A DNA stretch of 64,000 bases from Stomorhina lunata. Lineage: Eukaryota; Arthropoda; Insecta; Diptera; Rhiniidae. The stretch is taken from the NCBI GenBank assembly GCA_933228675.1, contig OW121744.1, positions 22,105,536-22,169,535 of the forward strand, read 5' to 3'. Below the pieces are notes generated by a model. That model saw only the letters and a list, made by a program, of their open reading frames with translations. It was not told the origin of the DNA and ran no database searches. Shown piece by piece: positions 11,901-21,674 of this stretch (position 1 is its first letter; each line of letters begins with the position of its first letter). Made by a program: the position numbers and the translations under genes.

Positions 11901-14900
11901 AAATTTTCGATATAAAATTTTTCTATAGAAAATTTTCGATATAAAATTTTTCTATAGAAAATTTTCGATAAAAATTTTTCGATATAAAATTTTTCTATAG
12001 AAAATTTTCGATATAAAATTTTTCTATAGAAAATTTTCGATATAAAATTTGTCTATAGAGAATTTTCGATATAAAATTTTTCTATAGAATATAAAATTTT
12101 TCTATAGAAAATTTTCGAATTAAAATTTTTCTATAGAAAATTTTCGATATAAAATTTTCTATAGAAAATTTTCGATATAAAATTTTTCTATAGAAAATTT
12201 TCGATATAAAATTTTTCTATAGAAAATTTTCGATATAAAATTTTTCTATAGAAAAATTTCGATATAAAATTTTTCTATAGAAAATTTTCGATATAAAATT
12301 TTTCTATAGAAAATTTTCGATATAAAATTTTTCTATAGAAAATTTTCGATATAAAATTTTTCTATAGAAAATTTTCGATATAAAATTTTTCTATAGAAAA
12401 TTTTCGATATAAAATTTTTCTATAGAAAATTTTCGATATAAAATTTTTCTATAGAAATTTTTCGATATAAAATTTTTCTATAGAAATTTTTCGATATAAA
12501 ATTTTTCTATAGAAATTTTTCGTTATAAACTTTTTCTATAGAAATTTTTCGTTATTAAATGTTTCTATAGAAAATTTTCGATATAAAATTTTTCTCTAGA
12601 AAATTTTCGATAAAAATTTTTCTATAGAAAATTTTCGATATAAAATTTTTCTATAGAAAATTTTCGATATAAAATTTTTCTATAGAAAGTTTTCGATATA
12701 AAATTTTTCGATATAAAATTTTTCTATAGAAAATTTTCGATATAAAATTTTTCTATAGAAAATTTTCGATATAAAATTTTTCTATAGAAAATTTTCGATA
12801 TAAAATTTTTCTATAGAAAATTTTCGATATAAAATTTTTCTATAGAAAATTTTCGATATAAAATTTTTCTATAGAAAATTTTCGATATAAAATTTTTCTA
12901 TAGAAAATTTTCGATATAAAATTTTTCTATAGAAAATTTTCGATATAAAATTTTTCTATAGAAAATTTTCGATATAAAATTTTTCTGTAGAAAATTTTCG
13001 TTATAAACTTTTTCTATAGAAATTTTTCGTTATTAAATGTTTCTATAGAAAATTTTCGATATAAAATTTTTCTATAGAAAATTTTCGATAAAAATTTTTC
13101 GATATAAAATTTTTCTATAGAAAATTTTCGATATAAAATTTTTCTATAGAAAATTTTCGATATAAAATTTGTCTATAGAAAATTTTCGATATAAAATTTT
13201 TCTATAGAATATAAAATTTTTCTATAGAAAATTTTCGATATAAAATTTTTCTATAGAAAATTTTCGATATAAAATTTTCTATAGAAAATTTTCGATATAA
13301 AATTTTTCTATAGAAAATTTTCGATATAAAATTTTTCTATAGAAAATTTTCGATATAAAATTTTTCTATAGAAAATTTTCGATATAAAATTTTTCTATAG
13401 AAAAATTTCGATATAAAATTTTTCTATAGAAAATTTTCGATATAAAATTTTTCTATAGAAAATTTTCGATATAAAATTTTTCTATAGAAAATTTTCGATA
13501 TAAAATTTTTCTATAGAAAATTTTCGATATAAAATTTTTCTATAGAAAATTTTCGATATAAAATTTTTCTATAGAAAATTTTCGATATAAAATTTTTCTA
13601 TAGAAAATTTTCGATATAAAATTTTTCTATAGAAAATTTTCGATGTAAAATTTTTCTATAGAAAATTTTCGATATAAAATTTTTCTATAGAAATTTTTCG
13701 ATATAAAATTTTTCTTTAGAAAATTTTCGATATAAAATTTTTCTATAGAAAATTTTCGATATAAAATTTTTCTCTAGAAAATTTTCGATAAAAAATTTTT
13801 CTCTAGAAAATTTTCGATAAAAAATTTTTCTATAGAAAATTTTCGATAAAAAATTTTTCTATAGAAAATTTTCGATAAAAAATTTTTCTATAGAAAATTT
13901 TCGATATAAAATTTTTCTATAGAAAATTTTCGATATAAAATTTTTCTATAGAAAATTTTCGAAATAAAATTTTTCTATAGAAAATTTTCGAAATAAAATT
14001 TTTCTATAGAAAATTTTCGATATAAAATTTTTCTATAGAAAATTTTCGATATAAAATTTTTCTATAGAAAATTTTCGATATAAAATTTTTCTATAGAAAA
14101 TTTTCGATACAAAATTTTTCTATAGAAAATTTTCGATATAAAATTTTTCTATAGAAAATTTTCGATATAAAATTTTTCTATAGAAAACTTTCGATATAAA
14201 ATTTGTCTATAGAAATTTTCGATATAAAATTTTTCTATAGAAATTTTTCGTTATAAAATTTGTCTATAGAAATTTTCGATATAAAATTTTTTTATAGAAA
14301 TTTTTCGTTATAAACTTTTTCTATAGAAATTTTTCGTTATTAAATGTTTCTATAGAAAATTTTCGATATAAAATTTTTCTATAGAAAATTTTCGATAAAA
14401 AATTTTCGATATAAAATTTTTCTATAGAAAATTTTCGATATAAAATTTTTCTATAGAAAATTTTCGAAATAAAATTTTTCTATAGAAAATTTTCGATATA
14501 AAATTTTTCTATAGAAAATTTTCGATATAAAATTTTTCTATAGAAAATTTTCGATATAAAATTTTTCTATAGAAAATTTTCGATATAAAATTTTTCTATA
14601 GAAAATTTTCGATATAAAATTTTTCTATAGAAAATTTTCGATATAAAATTTTTCTATAGAAAATTTTCGATATAAAATTTTTCTATAGAAAATTTTCGAT
14701 ATAAAATTTTTCTTTAGAAAATTTTCGATATAAAATTTTTCTATAGAAAATTTTTCTATAGAAAATTTTCGATATAAAATTTTTCTATAGAAAATTTTCG
14801 ATATATAATTTTTCTATAGAAAATTTTCGATATAAAATTTTTCTATAGAAAATTTTCGATATAAAATTTTTCTATAGAATATTTTCGATATAAAATTTTT

Positions 14901-17900
14901 CTATAGAAAATTTTCAATATCAAATTTTTCTATAGAAAATTTTCGATATAAAATTTTTCAATAGAAAATTTTCGATATAAAATTTTTCAATAGAAAATTT
15001 TCGATATAAAATTTTTCAATAGAAAATTTTCGATATAAAATTTTTCTATAGAAAATTTTCGATATAAAATTTTTCTATAGAAAATTTTCGATATAAAATT
15101 TTTCTATAGAAAATTTTCGATATAAAATTTTTCTATAGAAAATTTTCGATATAAAGTTTTTCTATAGAAAATTTTCGATATAAAGTTTTTCTATAGAAAA
15201 TTTTCGATATAAAATTTTTCTATAGAAAATTTTCGATATAAAATTTTTCTATAGAAATTTTTCGTTATAAAATTTTTCTATAGAAATTTTTCGTTATAAA
15301 ATTTTTCTATAGAAATTTTTCGTTATAAAATTTTTCTATAGAAATTTTTCGTTATTAAATGTTTCTATAGAAAATTTTCGATATAAAATTTTTCTATAGA
15401 AAATTTTCGATATACAATTTTTCTATAGAAAATTTTCGATATAAAATTTGTCTATAGAAATTTTCGATATAAAATTTTTGTATAGAAATTTTTCGTTATA
15501 AACTTTTTCTATAGAAATTTTTCATTATTAAATGTTTCTATAGGAAATTTTCGATATAAAATTTTTCTATAGAAAATTTTTGATAAAAGTTTTTCTATAG
15601 AAAATTTACGATATAAAATTTTTCTATAGAAATTTTTCGATATAAAATTTTTCTATAGAAAATTTTCGATATAAAATTTTTCTATAGAAAATTTTCGATA
15701 TAAAATTTTTCAATAGAAAATTTTCGATACAAAATTTTTCTATAGAAAATTTTCGATAGAAAATTTTTCTATAGAAAATTTTCGATATAAAATTTTTCTA
15801 TAAAAATTTTTTGATATAAAATTTTTAGAAAGAAATTAATTTTAGTTGAACCAGAATTTATGTTGATGGTCGTGAGTTCGAGTCGGGCCATACTATACTC
15901 CAAAATCTGATAATTTTCCCGGATCCTATCACAGTCGTATTCTAGCTCCAATAATTTCTTATAATTCTAGAACTTTTCTCTACAACAATATGGAATACAC
16001 TCGGGCAGAGCATCAATAGCCAGTTGTACCTCCCTACCCTTGACTCAAGTTTTTACCACTATAGGTATATTCAAAGGAGAACGGGTGGCCATTAAAAAGA
16101 TTCACCGAAAAAAGGTAGATATCACCTCTACGCTACTGTGGGAAATCAAACAGGCGCGCGATGTGAGTCACGAGAATACTGTACGATTTGTTGGAGCCTG
16201 TATTGATTTGCCCCGTCCTACGGTCCTCATTTTGACGGAATACTGTCCAAAAGGTAGTCTGAAGGATGTCTTAGAGAATGAGGCCATACAGTTGGATTGG
16301 AATTTTCGAATGTCACTCATACACGATATTGTCAAGGGCATGGCCTATTTACACAACAGCGATGTACAGGTGCATGGTAAATTGCGTTCCTGCAATTGTC
16401 TTATAGATGGTAGGTTTGTTTTGAAAATCTCCGACTTTGGTCTAAGGTCCTTGACAACGCCCTCGGAATTTGTTAAGGACTTGAATTATTTTAATAGTGA
16501 GTTAATATGTTCTAAGTAAAATCAATCAATTTTGAGAAATATTATAATTTTTTGTAGAGTTTCTATGGATAGCTCCCGAATTATTGCCTTTGACCATATT
16601 TCCTGGTAATCCGGCTACACAAAAAGGCGATGTCTATTCATTTGCCATAATTTTAGAGGAAATTGTTCTTAGAGGTGGCCCCTATGAAACGGCCAGACAA
16701 TTTATGGATGTTCAAACTATTTTAAATCGGGTCGAGTGTCATGAATCGCCACCCTTTCGCCCGTTTGTGGGACAGAGGGATTGTCCTCCAGATGTTTTGG
16801 ATTTAATGGAAAAATGCTGGGCTGATAATGCCGAGGATAGGCCAGCTTTTGTGGCCATACGGTCTCATGTGAGGCAAATTATGAAGTAAGTTTATAATTT
16901 GAAAACAAAATAAGCTTCTTAGATTTTATTGGGAAATATTTACTTTTAGAGGATTTTGTGAAAATCTTATGGATGATCTGTTGCGTCGCATGGAACAATA
17001 TGCCAATAATTTGGAAAGTTTGGTTGAAGAAAAAACCGAACAGTTAAGCATTGAAAAGAAACGCACTGAAGAGCTGCTTTATCAAGTCCTACCCCGACCT
17101 GTGGCCACTCAATTACTGGCCGGCGAAATGGTGCAACCCGAACAATTTGAATGTGTTACGATTTATTTCAGCGATATTGTAGGCTTTACCGCTCTCTGCG
17201 CCCAAAGTGGACCCATGGAAGTGGTAGACTTTCTGAATGATCTTTATAGTACCTTTGATCGCATTATTGGCTTTTATGATGTCTATAAAGTCGAAACTAT
17301 AGGTGATGCCTATATGGTAGTATCGGGTTTACCCGAACGTAATGCCGATAATCATGCCCGGGAAATTGGTCTTATGGCTCTGGCCATTTTGGATGCTGTC
17401 AAAAGTTTTAGCATTAAACATAAACCGGATTATCAGCTGAAAATAAGAATAGGCATACACTCGGGTCCTGTGTGTGCCGGCGTGGTGGGTCAAAAAATGC
17501 CACACTATTGTTTGTTTGGGGATACGGTTAATACGGCTTCGCGCATGGAATCTACTGGAATGCGTGAGTGAATATTATTATGTTTGTTCCCGTACTTTAA
17601 CGAAACAACCCAAACTTACTCAAACGTGTTCCCGTACAAATTTTTCAATTAAAATTGTTGTTTTTTGTTTAATTTCTGACAACTTCGAACTGTTTTGGGT
17701 AGTTTCGTTAGAGTACGGGAACAAACATATTTTGTTAATATTTAATAATTATTCGATTTTTTATTATAGCCTTGAAAATTCATGTTTCGTCGGCGGCCAA
17801 ACAAATGTTCGATAAATTTGGTACTTTTGAAATGGAACTACGTGGGGAGGTGGAATTAAAGGGCAAAGGAGCTGTTACTACTTATTGGTTGGTGGGATGC

Positions 17901-17990
17901 ACAGAACCCGATCCTCGTCCACCTACACCGCTTCGGAACAACAATGATGAGGTTCCATTTCCTATACTATTTCCAGCTATTGGCAAGTAA
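5720..17990 (+). CDS. Natriuretic-peptide-receptor-type membrane guanylate cyclase (N-terminus missing)
   Basis: A single-pass receptor that should convert GTP to cGMP on ligand binding. Eleven exons join in phase (5720-5996, 7851-7960, 8832-9020, 9084-9340, 9546-9661, 9727-9805, 9938-10058, 15971-16496, 16558-16885, 16950-17563, 17770-17990), giving 945 codons. Order: ANF-receptor ligand-binding part (residues 1-316 of the visible protein), one membrane helix (about 317-340), juxtamembrane, kinase-homology domain (about 400-665), coiled-coil linker, class III cyclase (about 720-940). The cyclase has SDIVGFT (metal binding), [10 protein letters not shown] and [18 protein letters not shown]; the Glu and Cys in these motifs specify GTP over ATP in this family. 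The kinase domain has HGKLRSCN in place of HRD, so it is a regulatory pseudokinase. The first exon begins inside the ligand-binding domain, so upstream exons are off the left edge or unrecognised. Fly CG31183 is my best ortholog guess; the short tail argues against Gyc76C. The stop context AAGTAAAT could also be a splice donor, so a longer tail is possible. Confidence 0.93.
6500..7265. repeat. 19-20-bp minisatellite, two blocks
   Basis: Diverged units of the type CTGAGTCATCCTAAAACTG run through 6500-6830 and again 6960-7265. Each block is preceded by the same GGTAAAAACGAGAACTGC landmark and followed by a GAACTGGCATAACTTGG-type sequence, so one block is a duplicate of the other. Many units contain TGAGTCA or TGACTCA. 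It lies in the first visible intron of the receptor cyclase. Confidence 0.8.
7315..7600 (+). pseudogene. Remnant of a non-LTR retrotransposon C-terminus
   Basis: Translation in shifting frames gives TGHCSLGK-like, [12 protein letters not shown] and [14 protein letters not shown] segments. This matches the H-x-L-x-x-C-P zinc-knuckle-like C-terminal tail after the RNase H domain of jockey/LOA-type LINEs. There are several stops and frame changes, and no longer ORF. Family assignment is by motif memory only. Confidence 0.5.
7851..7960 (+). CDS. Receptor guanylate cyclase, exon with [12 protein letters not shown]
   Basis: Bounded by TTTTCAG and CAG|GTAAAG. It encodes [18 protein letters not shown] and [12 protein letters not shown], a conserved strand-helix unit of the ligand-binding domain. 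Its first two bases complete the codon split from the preceding exon; it ends in phase 0. Confidence 0.9.
8002..8628 (-). mobile_element. TIR element enclosing an orphan coding fossil
   Basis: GGCGCTGAATCCGAATC at the left and GATTTGAATTCAGCGCC at the right are inverted copies, and inner GGTTCTAGTTT / AAACTAGAACC continue the match over about 50 bp. No convincing target duplication is visible. It sits in the cyclase intron between exons ending 7960 and starting 8832. Confidence 0.7.
8110..8460 (-). pseudogene. Decayed ORF of the 'LKIHxLHSH ... SDEQxERxHQD' arthropod repeat protein
   Basis: On the minus strand, frames give [13 protein letters not shown], then [15 protein letters not shown] and MMSDYR-TLMHE. 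I recognise this as a multi-copy uncharacterised arthropod protein family with the pattern LKIH-LHSH-F-x-N-G-x-S-EQGER-HQD; the function is not known to me. Stops occur within the stretch, so it is not functional. Its position inside the TIRs at 8002-8628 suggests the family is transposon-encoded. Confidence 0.5.
8832..9020 (+). CDS. Receptor guanylate cyclase, exon SSYWGDHDW
   Basis: The acceptor AAATAG precedes AGTTCTTATTGG; using the next AG would meet a stop, which fixes the start. It encodes 63 codons ending NYVFNEGEE, donor GAG|GTAGGA. Both ends are in phase 0. Confidence 0.88.
9084..9340 (+). CDS. Receptor guanylate cyclase, exon [15 protein letters not shown]
   Basis: It encodes the end of the ligand-binding domain, with [19 protein letters not shown], a conserved NPR-type segment. 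The acceptor is TTTTTAAG and the donor CATAG|GTAAAA; it ends in phase 2. Confidence 0.92.
9546..9661 (+). CDS. Receptor guanylate cyclase, exon [17 protein letters not shown]
   Basis: The membrane-proximal extracellular signature WPGGRDGPP and the cysteines of [12 protein letters not shown] are those of natriuretic peptide receptors. The acceptor is TTTTGTTTTAG and the donor AATG|GTAAGG. Confidence 0.92.
9727..9805 (+). CDS. Receptor guanylate cyclase, transmembrane exon
   Basis: It encodes [17 protein letters not shown] and the rest of one hydrophobic helix, ending VVYLMC plus a split Lys codon. The acceptor is GTCTTACAG and the donor TGCAA|GTAAGT. Confidence 0.92.
9938..10058 (+). CDS. Receptor guanylate cyclase, juxtamembrane exon
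   Basis: Encodes [19 protein letters not shown] and ends LNAE at GAG|GTAAGA in phase 0. The WRV(S) block is the usual start of the cytoplasmic domain in NPR-type cyclases. The next coding exon is 5.9 kb away, beyond the 29-bp array. Confidence 0.92.
10428..10500 (+). mobile_element. tRNA-like SINE fragment
   Basis: GCAGGTTAGTCATCCGCC resembles a pol III A-box region, and GGTCCCAAGTTCGATCCCC carries a B box (GTTCGATCC). An A-rich run follows. The layout is that of a tRNA-derived SINE head; a functional tRNA fold is not evident. Confidence 0.5.
10716..15825. repeat. 29-bp AT-rich tandem array, ~5.1 kb
   Basis: About 175 copies of a 29-bp unit made of two 10-bp palindromes, TTCTATAGAA and GAAAATTTTC, joined by CGATATAAAA. 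Period 29 is measured from successive CTATAG positions. Variant units (TTCGTTATAAACTTTTTC, TTATTAAATGTTTC) recur together near 12520, 13000, 14310 and 15500, showing higher-order blocks. It fills most of the intron between exons ending 10058 and starting 15971. No ORF is meaningful here. Confidence 0.97.
15843..15885 (+). mobile_element. Possible tRNA-like B-box fragment
   Basis: GGTCGTGAGTTCGAGTCGGG fits a pol III B box and T-arm of a tRNA-derived SINE. The A box is not recognisable, so this is a weak call. Confidence 0.3.
15971..16496 (+). CDS. Receptor guanylate cyclase, kinase-homology exon 1
   Basis: Start chosen at AATTCTAG|AAC because it keeps phase 0 with the preceding donor and adds [20 protein letters not shown], a Ser/Thr-rich segment like the phosphorylated stretch that precedes the kinase-homology domain of NPRs. 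It includes [31 protein letters not shown] and HGKLRSCNC. The donor is AATA|GTGAGT, which splits a Lys codon. Confidence 0.9.
16558..16885 (+). CDS. Receptor guanylate cyclase, kinase-homology exon 2
   Basis: Encodes [24 protein letters not shown], and [12 protein letters not shown], the C-lobe signatures of the pseudokinase. The donor is ATGAA|GTAAGT. Confidence 0.93.
16950..17563 (+). CDS. Receptor guanylate cyclase, coiled-coil linker and catalytic domain
   Basis: Begins with the dimerisation linker ([15 protein letters not shown]... [12 protein letters not shown]) and carries both metal-binding and purine-specifying motifs of the cyclase. The donor ATGC|GTGAGT interrupts just after ASRMESTGM. 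Confidence 0.96.
17581..17727. mobile_element. Small MITE with 32-bp TIRs and TA flanks
   Basis: TGTTTGTTCCCGTACTTTAA... at the left is the reverse complement of ...GAGTACGGGAACAAACA at the right (two or three mismatches over ~32 bp). TA borders both ends, as for Tc1/mariner insertions. It occupies most of the last intron of the receptor cyclase. A lone related end (AAAGTACGGGAACAGACA) lies near 18833. Confidence 0.75.
17770..17990 (+). CDS. Receptor guanylate cyclase, last recognised exon
   Basis: Encodes [35 protein letters not shown] and a short tail ending PILFPAIGK, then TAA at 17988. The stop overlaps a possible donor (CAA|GTAAAT), so an isoform with a longer tail cannot be excluded. 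Confidence 0.88.
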
Positions 17991-18019
17991 ATCGAAAACC
18001 ATGAAATAAGCTCTAACAA

Positions 18020-18639
18020 CCCTGTGCTAGTTAAAAACGCCGACAAAAGGGAGACCTAGTGGTTGATGATGCTTACCTTTTTTTTTAATTTAGCTCTAGT
18101 TTTTAAGCGTTATAAAAAAATTGAGGAGGTTGCGCAATATGTTTTCGCGTAACTCGAAAACTGTTTATTTTTGGAACTAGGTAAAAAAACCGAAATTAGG
18201 CAACAAAATTATCTTTCAGAAACATTAATTATTTTTTAATCCGAGGTGTCGTTTTGGAAATATTTATTTTGAAAAATCAGAAAATGGTTCCAAAAAAAAA
18301 AAAATAAAAAAAAATTTATATTTTTTTTTGCAAACAAAATTATTTATTTCTGAAACGACTGCTCGGATTAAAAAAGTAATTAATATTCCTGAAAGATAGT
18401 TTTGTTGCCGATTTTCGGTTTTTTATTTAGTTCAAGAAAGTAAACAGTTTTTGAGGTACGCAAATATTTATTGCGCAACCTTCTCCATTTTTTTTTATAA
18501 CGCTATATCTCAAAAACTAGAGCTAACCTAAAAAGAAAACTGTTAGCACCATTGAATTCAGCGTACCCGATTTATCTTTACCCACTAGGTCTCCCTTTTG
18601 TCGTCAAAAAAAAAAATCTTGTCAAAATCGAACACAGTG
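18020..18639. mobile_element. Long foldback element, copy 1
   Basis: GACAAAAGGGAGACCTAGTG near 18036 is mirrored by CACTAGGTCTCCCTTTTGTC near 18588. The interior is also palindromic: TTAGCTCTAGTTTTT, GGTTGCGCAAT and GGCAACAAAATTATCTTTC on the left reappear inverted on the right, giving hairpin arms of roughly 270 nt. The outer ends read CCCTGTG and CACAGTG. It lies just 3' of the receptor-cyclase stop codon. No coding sequence; two more copies are at 51060-52258 and 54670-54960. Confidence 0.8.
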
Positions 18640-19345
18640 TAATTTGTAGGTTTAAGTTTTTGTGTGAAATTAGTGTTTTATGGAAATTTAAGGAAAATTT
18701 CAAGATATAAGTCCAGTACATTATACCTTATCGAATAAGTCTAAAGTTATAATAATTAACTAAAAAATTAGAATTTGGATTTTAAATTTTGTACCAAAAA
18801 GCTTTTGGACAATTATGGTTAATTTCTTTAAAGTACGGGAACAGACATAATATTTTAAAAAATCACAACTAAAGTTCAATTATAAAATATTAAACATGAT
18901 CTTACAAAGTAAAATAAAAAATTGTTAAAATGTATTTCAGATTTTATAAAGAATATTTTATTAAAATCAAGGCTCATATATACAGGTTAACGCATGGCTA
19001 CAACAAATACAACAAGCCAAAAACAACATAGATTTTGTTGTTGGATAATAAGTTTTTTAATGCCAAAATTTAAAACAACAATTCGACAATTCAGAATAAC
19101 AACAATAATTTGACATTAGAAAACTTAAACAAATTTTGAACTAGAACAAATTTTGAAAAACAGCTGACGAGTTGCAGTCACTTGTTATAATTACACTATG
19201 ATTAAAATCAGGCAAAAATTGACAATAGATCGAAAAAATAAATGTTTGAGTGATAAGTAAAGAATAAAATATTGTACAATGAAAGAAAAAATAATTATAT
19301 TTTATATGATAGTTATTTTAAAATATATCAACAATTGATTACTTT
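18640..19345. other. Intergenic AT-rich DNA
   Basis: No gene. AATAAA occurs near 18910. The stretch 19236-19345 resembles 26427-26540 over about 110 bp (TTATATTTTATATGATA, then a CAACAATT...ATTGATT block), suggesting a diverged duplicate. Confidence 0.4.
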
Positions 19346-19912
19346 TTATACCCTTCACCAATAGGCTTAGAATCACTTTTTTAGGGGACTTAGCGATGTC
19401 CGTCCGTCCGTCTGGCTAGCTGGACCACCAGTAAAACATGCAATCAAAATACAGGTCGCAATTCTAAAGATAATTTGATGAAATTTGGCACAGATCATTT
19501 TTGAACCAAAATCACTATACCAAACTTCGTTGAAATCGGTCCACATTTGACCATAGCTCCCATACAAACTCTTCTATAAAAACGCACTAAATGAGACAAA
19601 ACAAAAAACACTAAAACGCACATAAGTCTGAGATAATGAAAATTTTGGGTTTATTTTTCGCGTACGTAACTTTTATGAAAACTGTAATCAGTTTGCCAAA
19701 TTTCAAAATAATCGGTCCACATTTGACCCTAGCCCCTATAAGTCAACATGACAAAAACCGCTTAAATATATAAGTTTTGAGAAAATGTTTGTATGATGGC
19801 AAAATCTAGTAAATATTTGTCTTTATACAGGAAAAATAACACCTTTGACCTTAGTGGTGAAGGGTATCGTATAGTCGGGCTTGGCCGAATATAGCACTTT
19901 ATTACTTGTTTT
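19346..19912 (+). repeat. Dispersed repeat family B, copy 1 (internally deleted)
   Basis: Opens TATACCCTTCACCA and closes TAGTGGTGAAGGGTAT followed by a GGGCTTGGCCGAATATAGCAC tail-type sequence and CTTGTTTT. The interior has GCGATGTCCGTCCGTCCGTC and the CCATAGCTCCCATA block. Relative to the copy at 58323-59111 about 110 bp near the left end are missing, with ACCA at the junction. Confidence 0.75.
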
Positions 19913-20117
19913 TTTAAATGTATTTAAACTAAAGAGATTTTTTATATAGATAAATATTATTGAGTCGAATCAAACTTTGTTGGTCAAAAATTTTGTGTAT
20001 ATATCTGTGGCAATATGGAAGAGTAGCTTTAGTCAACATAAGTTAGAATTGAGTTAAGGTGTTTATTGCATTACAGAAGCAAAGGCGCTTAAATGTGTTT
20101 AGTCCGTCTTAAAAAAC

Positions 20118-20290
20118 TGTTGTATATTATACTTTAGAATTAAATACTTTGTTCAAATAATTTATTCAAATCTACAAATGTTTGATTTTATGATTTTGTA
20201 TATTTGAAATATGTGAAAATATTTTGTTATACTGAAAATAAAATTTGTATCAAATACATGAAATAACTTTGTGTCCGATATTATTTATCA
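20118..20290 (+). repeat. Copia 5' LTR
   Basis: Begins TGTTGTATATTATAC and ends near TATTTATCA, 173 bp. It is identical to the 3' LTR except for one A in an A-run near 20247. Confidence 0.88.
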
Positions 20291-20292
20291 TA

Positions 20293-20311
20293 GGTTATGG
20301 GCCCAGTCCTT
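20293..20311 (+). promoter_or_regulatory. Copia primer-binding site
   Basis: GGTTATGGGCCCAGTCC matches the primer site I know from copia, which pairs with an internal part of initiator tRNA-Met. Confidence 0.8.
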
Positions 20312-20375
20312 AACCTCGCGTTGTGAAATAAGAAAGAATTAGTGAAATAAAAAGAAATAAAATAAATAGTGAAAA

Positions 20376-21674
20376 ATGAGCTATTCAAGTTTCAAAATCG
20401 AACCATTGTCCAAAGACAATTTCGATACATGGAAAATCCAAGTGGAGGCGTTACTCATAAAGAATGATGGATGGAAATACGTAAACGGAACGTGCGCAAA
20501 ACCTGAAAATCCACCGGAAAGAAGATGCTTGTGGGAATCGGAAGACGCAAAGGCCAAAGCCGATCTTGTATTGTTAATTGCGACAAATGAACTGAAGCAG
20601 ATCAAGAACTGCACAACATCCAAAGATGTATGGGAAAAATTACATAGCATTTATCAATCTAAAGGGCCTGCAAGAAAGGCAATGCTATTGAAGAATTTAA
20701 TTTTATTAAAAATGAAAAATGGTGATGACATGAGGGATCATATCAGAAAATTTTTTGACATTGTGGATAAAATAAATGAAATGGAATTAGAAATTATTGA
20801 AGATTTATTAACGATTTTACTTTTATATAGTATCCCTGAAGAATACGAGACGTTTAGAATTGCAATAGAAACTCAAGAAAAGCTGCCGAATCCAGAAACG
20901 CTTAAAATAAAACTTTTAGAAGAATACGAAGCCCGGAAAAGAAATGAAAATTCAGAATCATCAGATGCAATGTTTGCAAAGAAGAAGAATTTTAATAAAT
21001 TTTCAAAATCAAGTGATGATCGCAAGGAAAGAGGTGAGAAATTTAAATTCTCGTGTCACAATTGTGGAAAAATAGGACACAAAGCGAAGGACTGCTGGTC
21101 TAAAAATAAAACTCAACCAAGTTATAAAAGCAAGAATCAAGAAACAAGCCGAAACGCTGAAATTGCTCTACAAATTAATGAAGATAGTGGTAGTTGGTGC
21201 TTAGATTCAGGAGCATCATCGCACATGTGTGGAAACAAAACGAAATTTAATGAAATGAAGTCGTCAGCTACTCAAATCTTACATCTTGCCAACAATGAAT
21301 CTACAAAAATTGAAGGTTGCGGAATAGTTAAAATTAAAACTGGAACTGGATACATATCTCGATTAGAAGAAACTCTTTATGTCCCGGATTTAAGATCAAA
21401 TTTATTATCAGTCGCAAAAATTACTGATCATGGGTACGAGGTGATTTTCAACAAAAGAGAAGCCATCATAAGAAATAATAAAACAAAAGAGAAGGTAATG
21501 ATAGCAAAAAGAAACAATGGTCTGTACTATGTAGATGAAGTCGTTGAAAACTCCAGAAATGTTGAAAAATCCAAAATACAAGAATGGCATGAACGTTATG
21601 GACATCTAAATGAAAACGATTTGAAGGACTTACTACGAAATCAGAAGGTAAATGGAATTGATTTTAATATAAAC
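20376..21674 (+). pseudogene. Copia gag-protease and start of integrase (5' part)
   Basis: The reading frame starts at ATG 20376. Gag has DNFDTWKIQVEALL and the zinc knuckle CHNCGKIGHKAKDC (residues 227-240). The aspartic protease active site is CLDSGASSHM (Asp about residue 277). A GAG-pre-integrase segment follows (QEWHERYGHLNENDLKDLL). The frame runs into the MITE at 21675 and stops inside it at 21755; the MITE-derived C-terminus is not element coding sequence. Confidence 0.92.

Noticed and set aside
10716..15825. Regular repeats that might look like a CRISPR array
   Set aside because: Units are contiguous with no unique spacers, in a eukaryotic intron; a tandem satellite explains them.
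16065..16496. Kinase exon starting at 16065 after ACTATAG
   Set aside because: The upstream frame from 15971 is open, encodes a Ser-rich segment expected there, and matches the phase of the preceding exon.
5720..17990. Splitting the receptor cyclase into two genes at the 29-bp array
   Set aside because: The donor at 10058 and the acceptor at 15971 are both phase 0 and the domain order continues from juxtamembrane to kinase homology.
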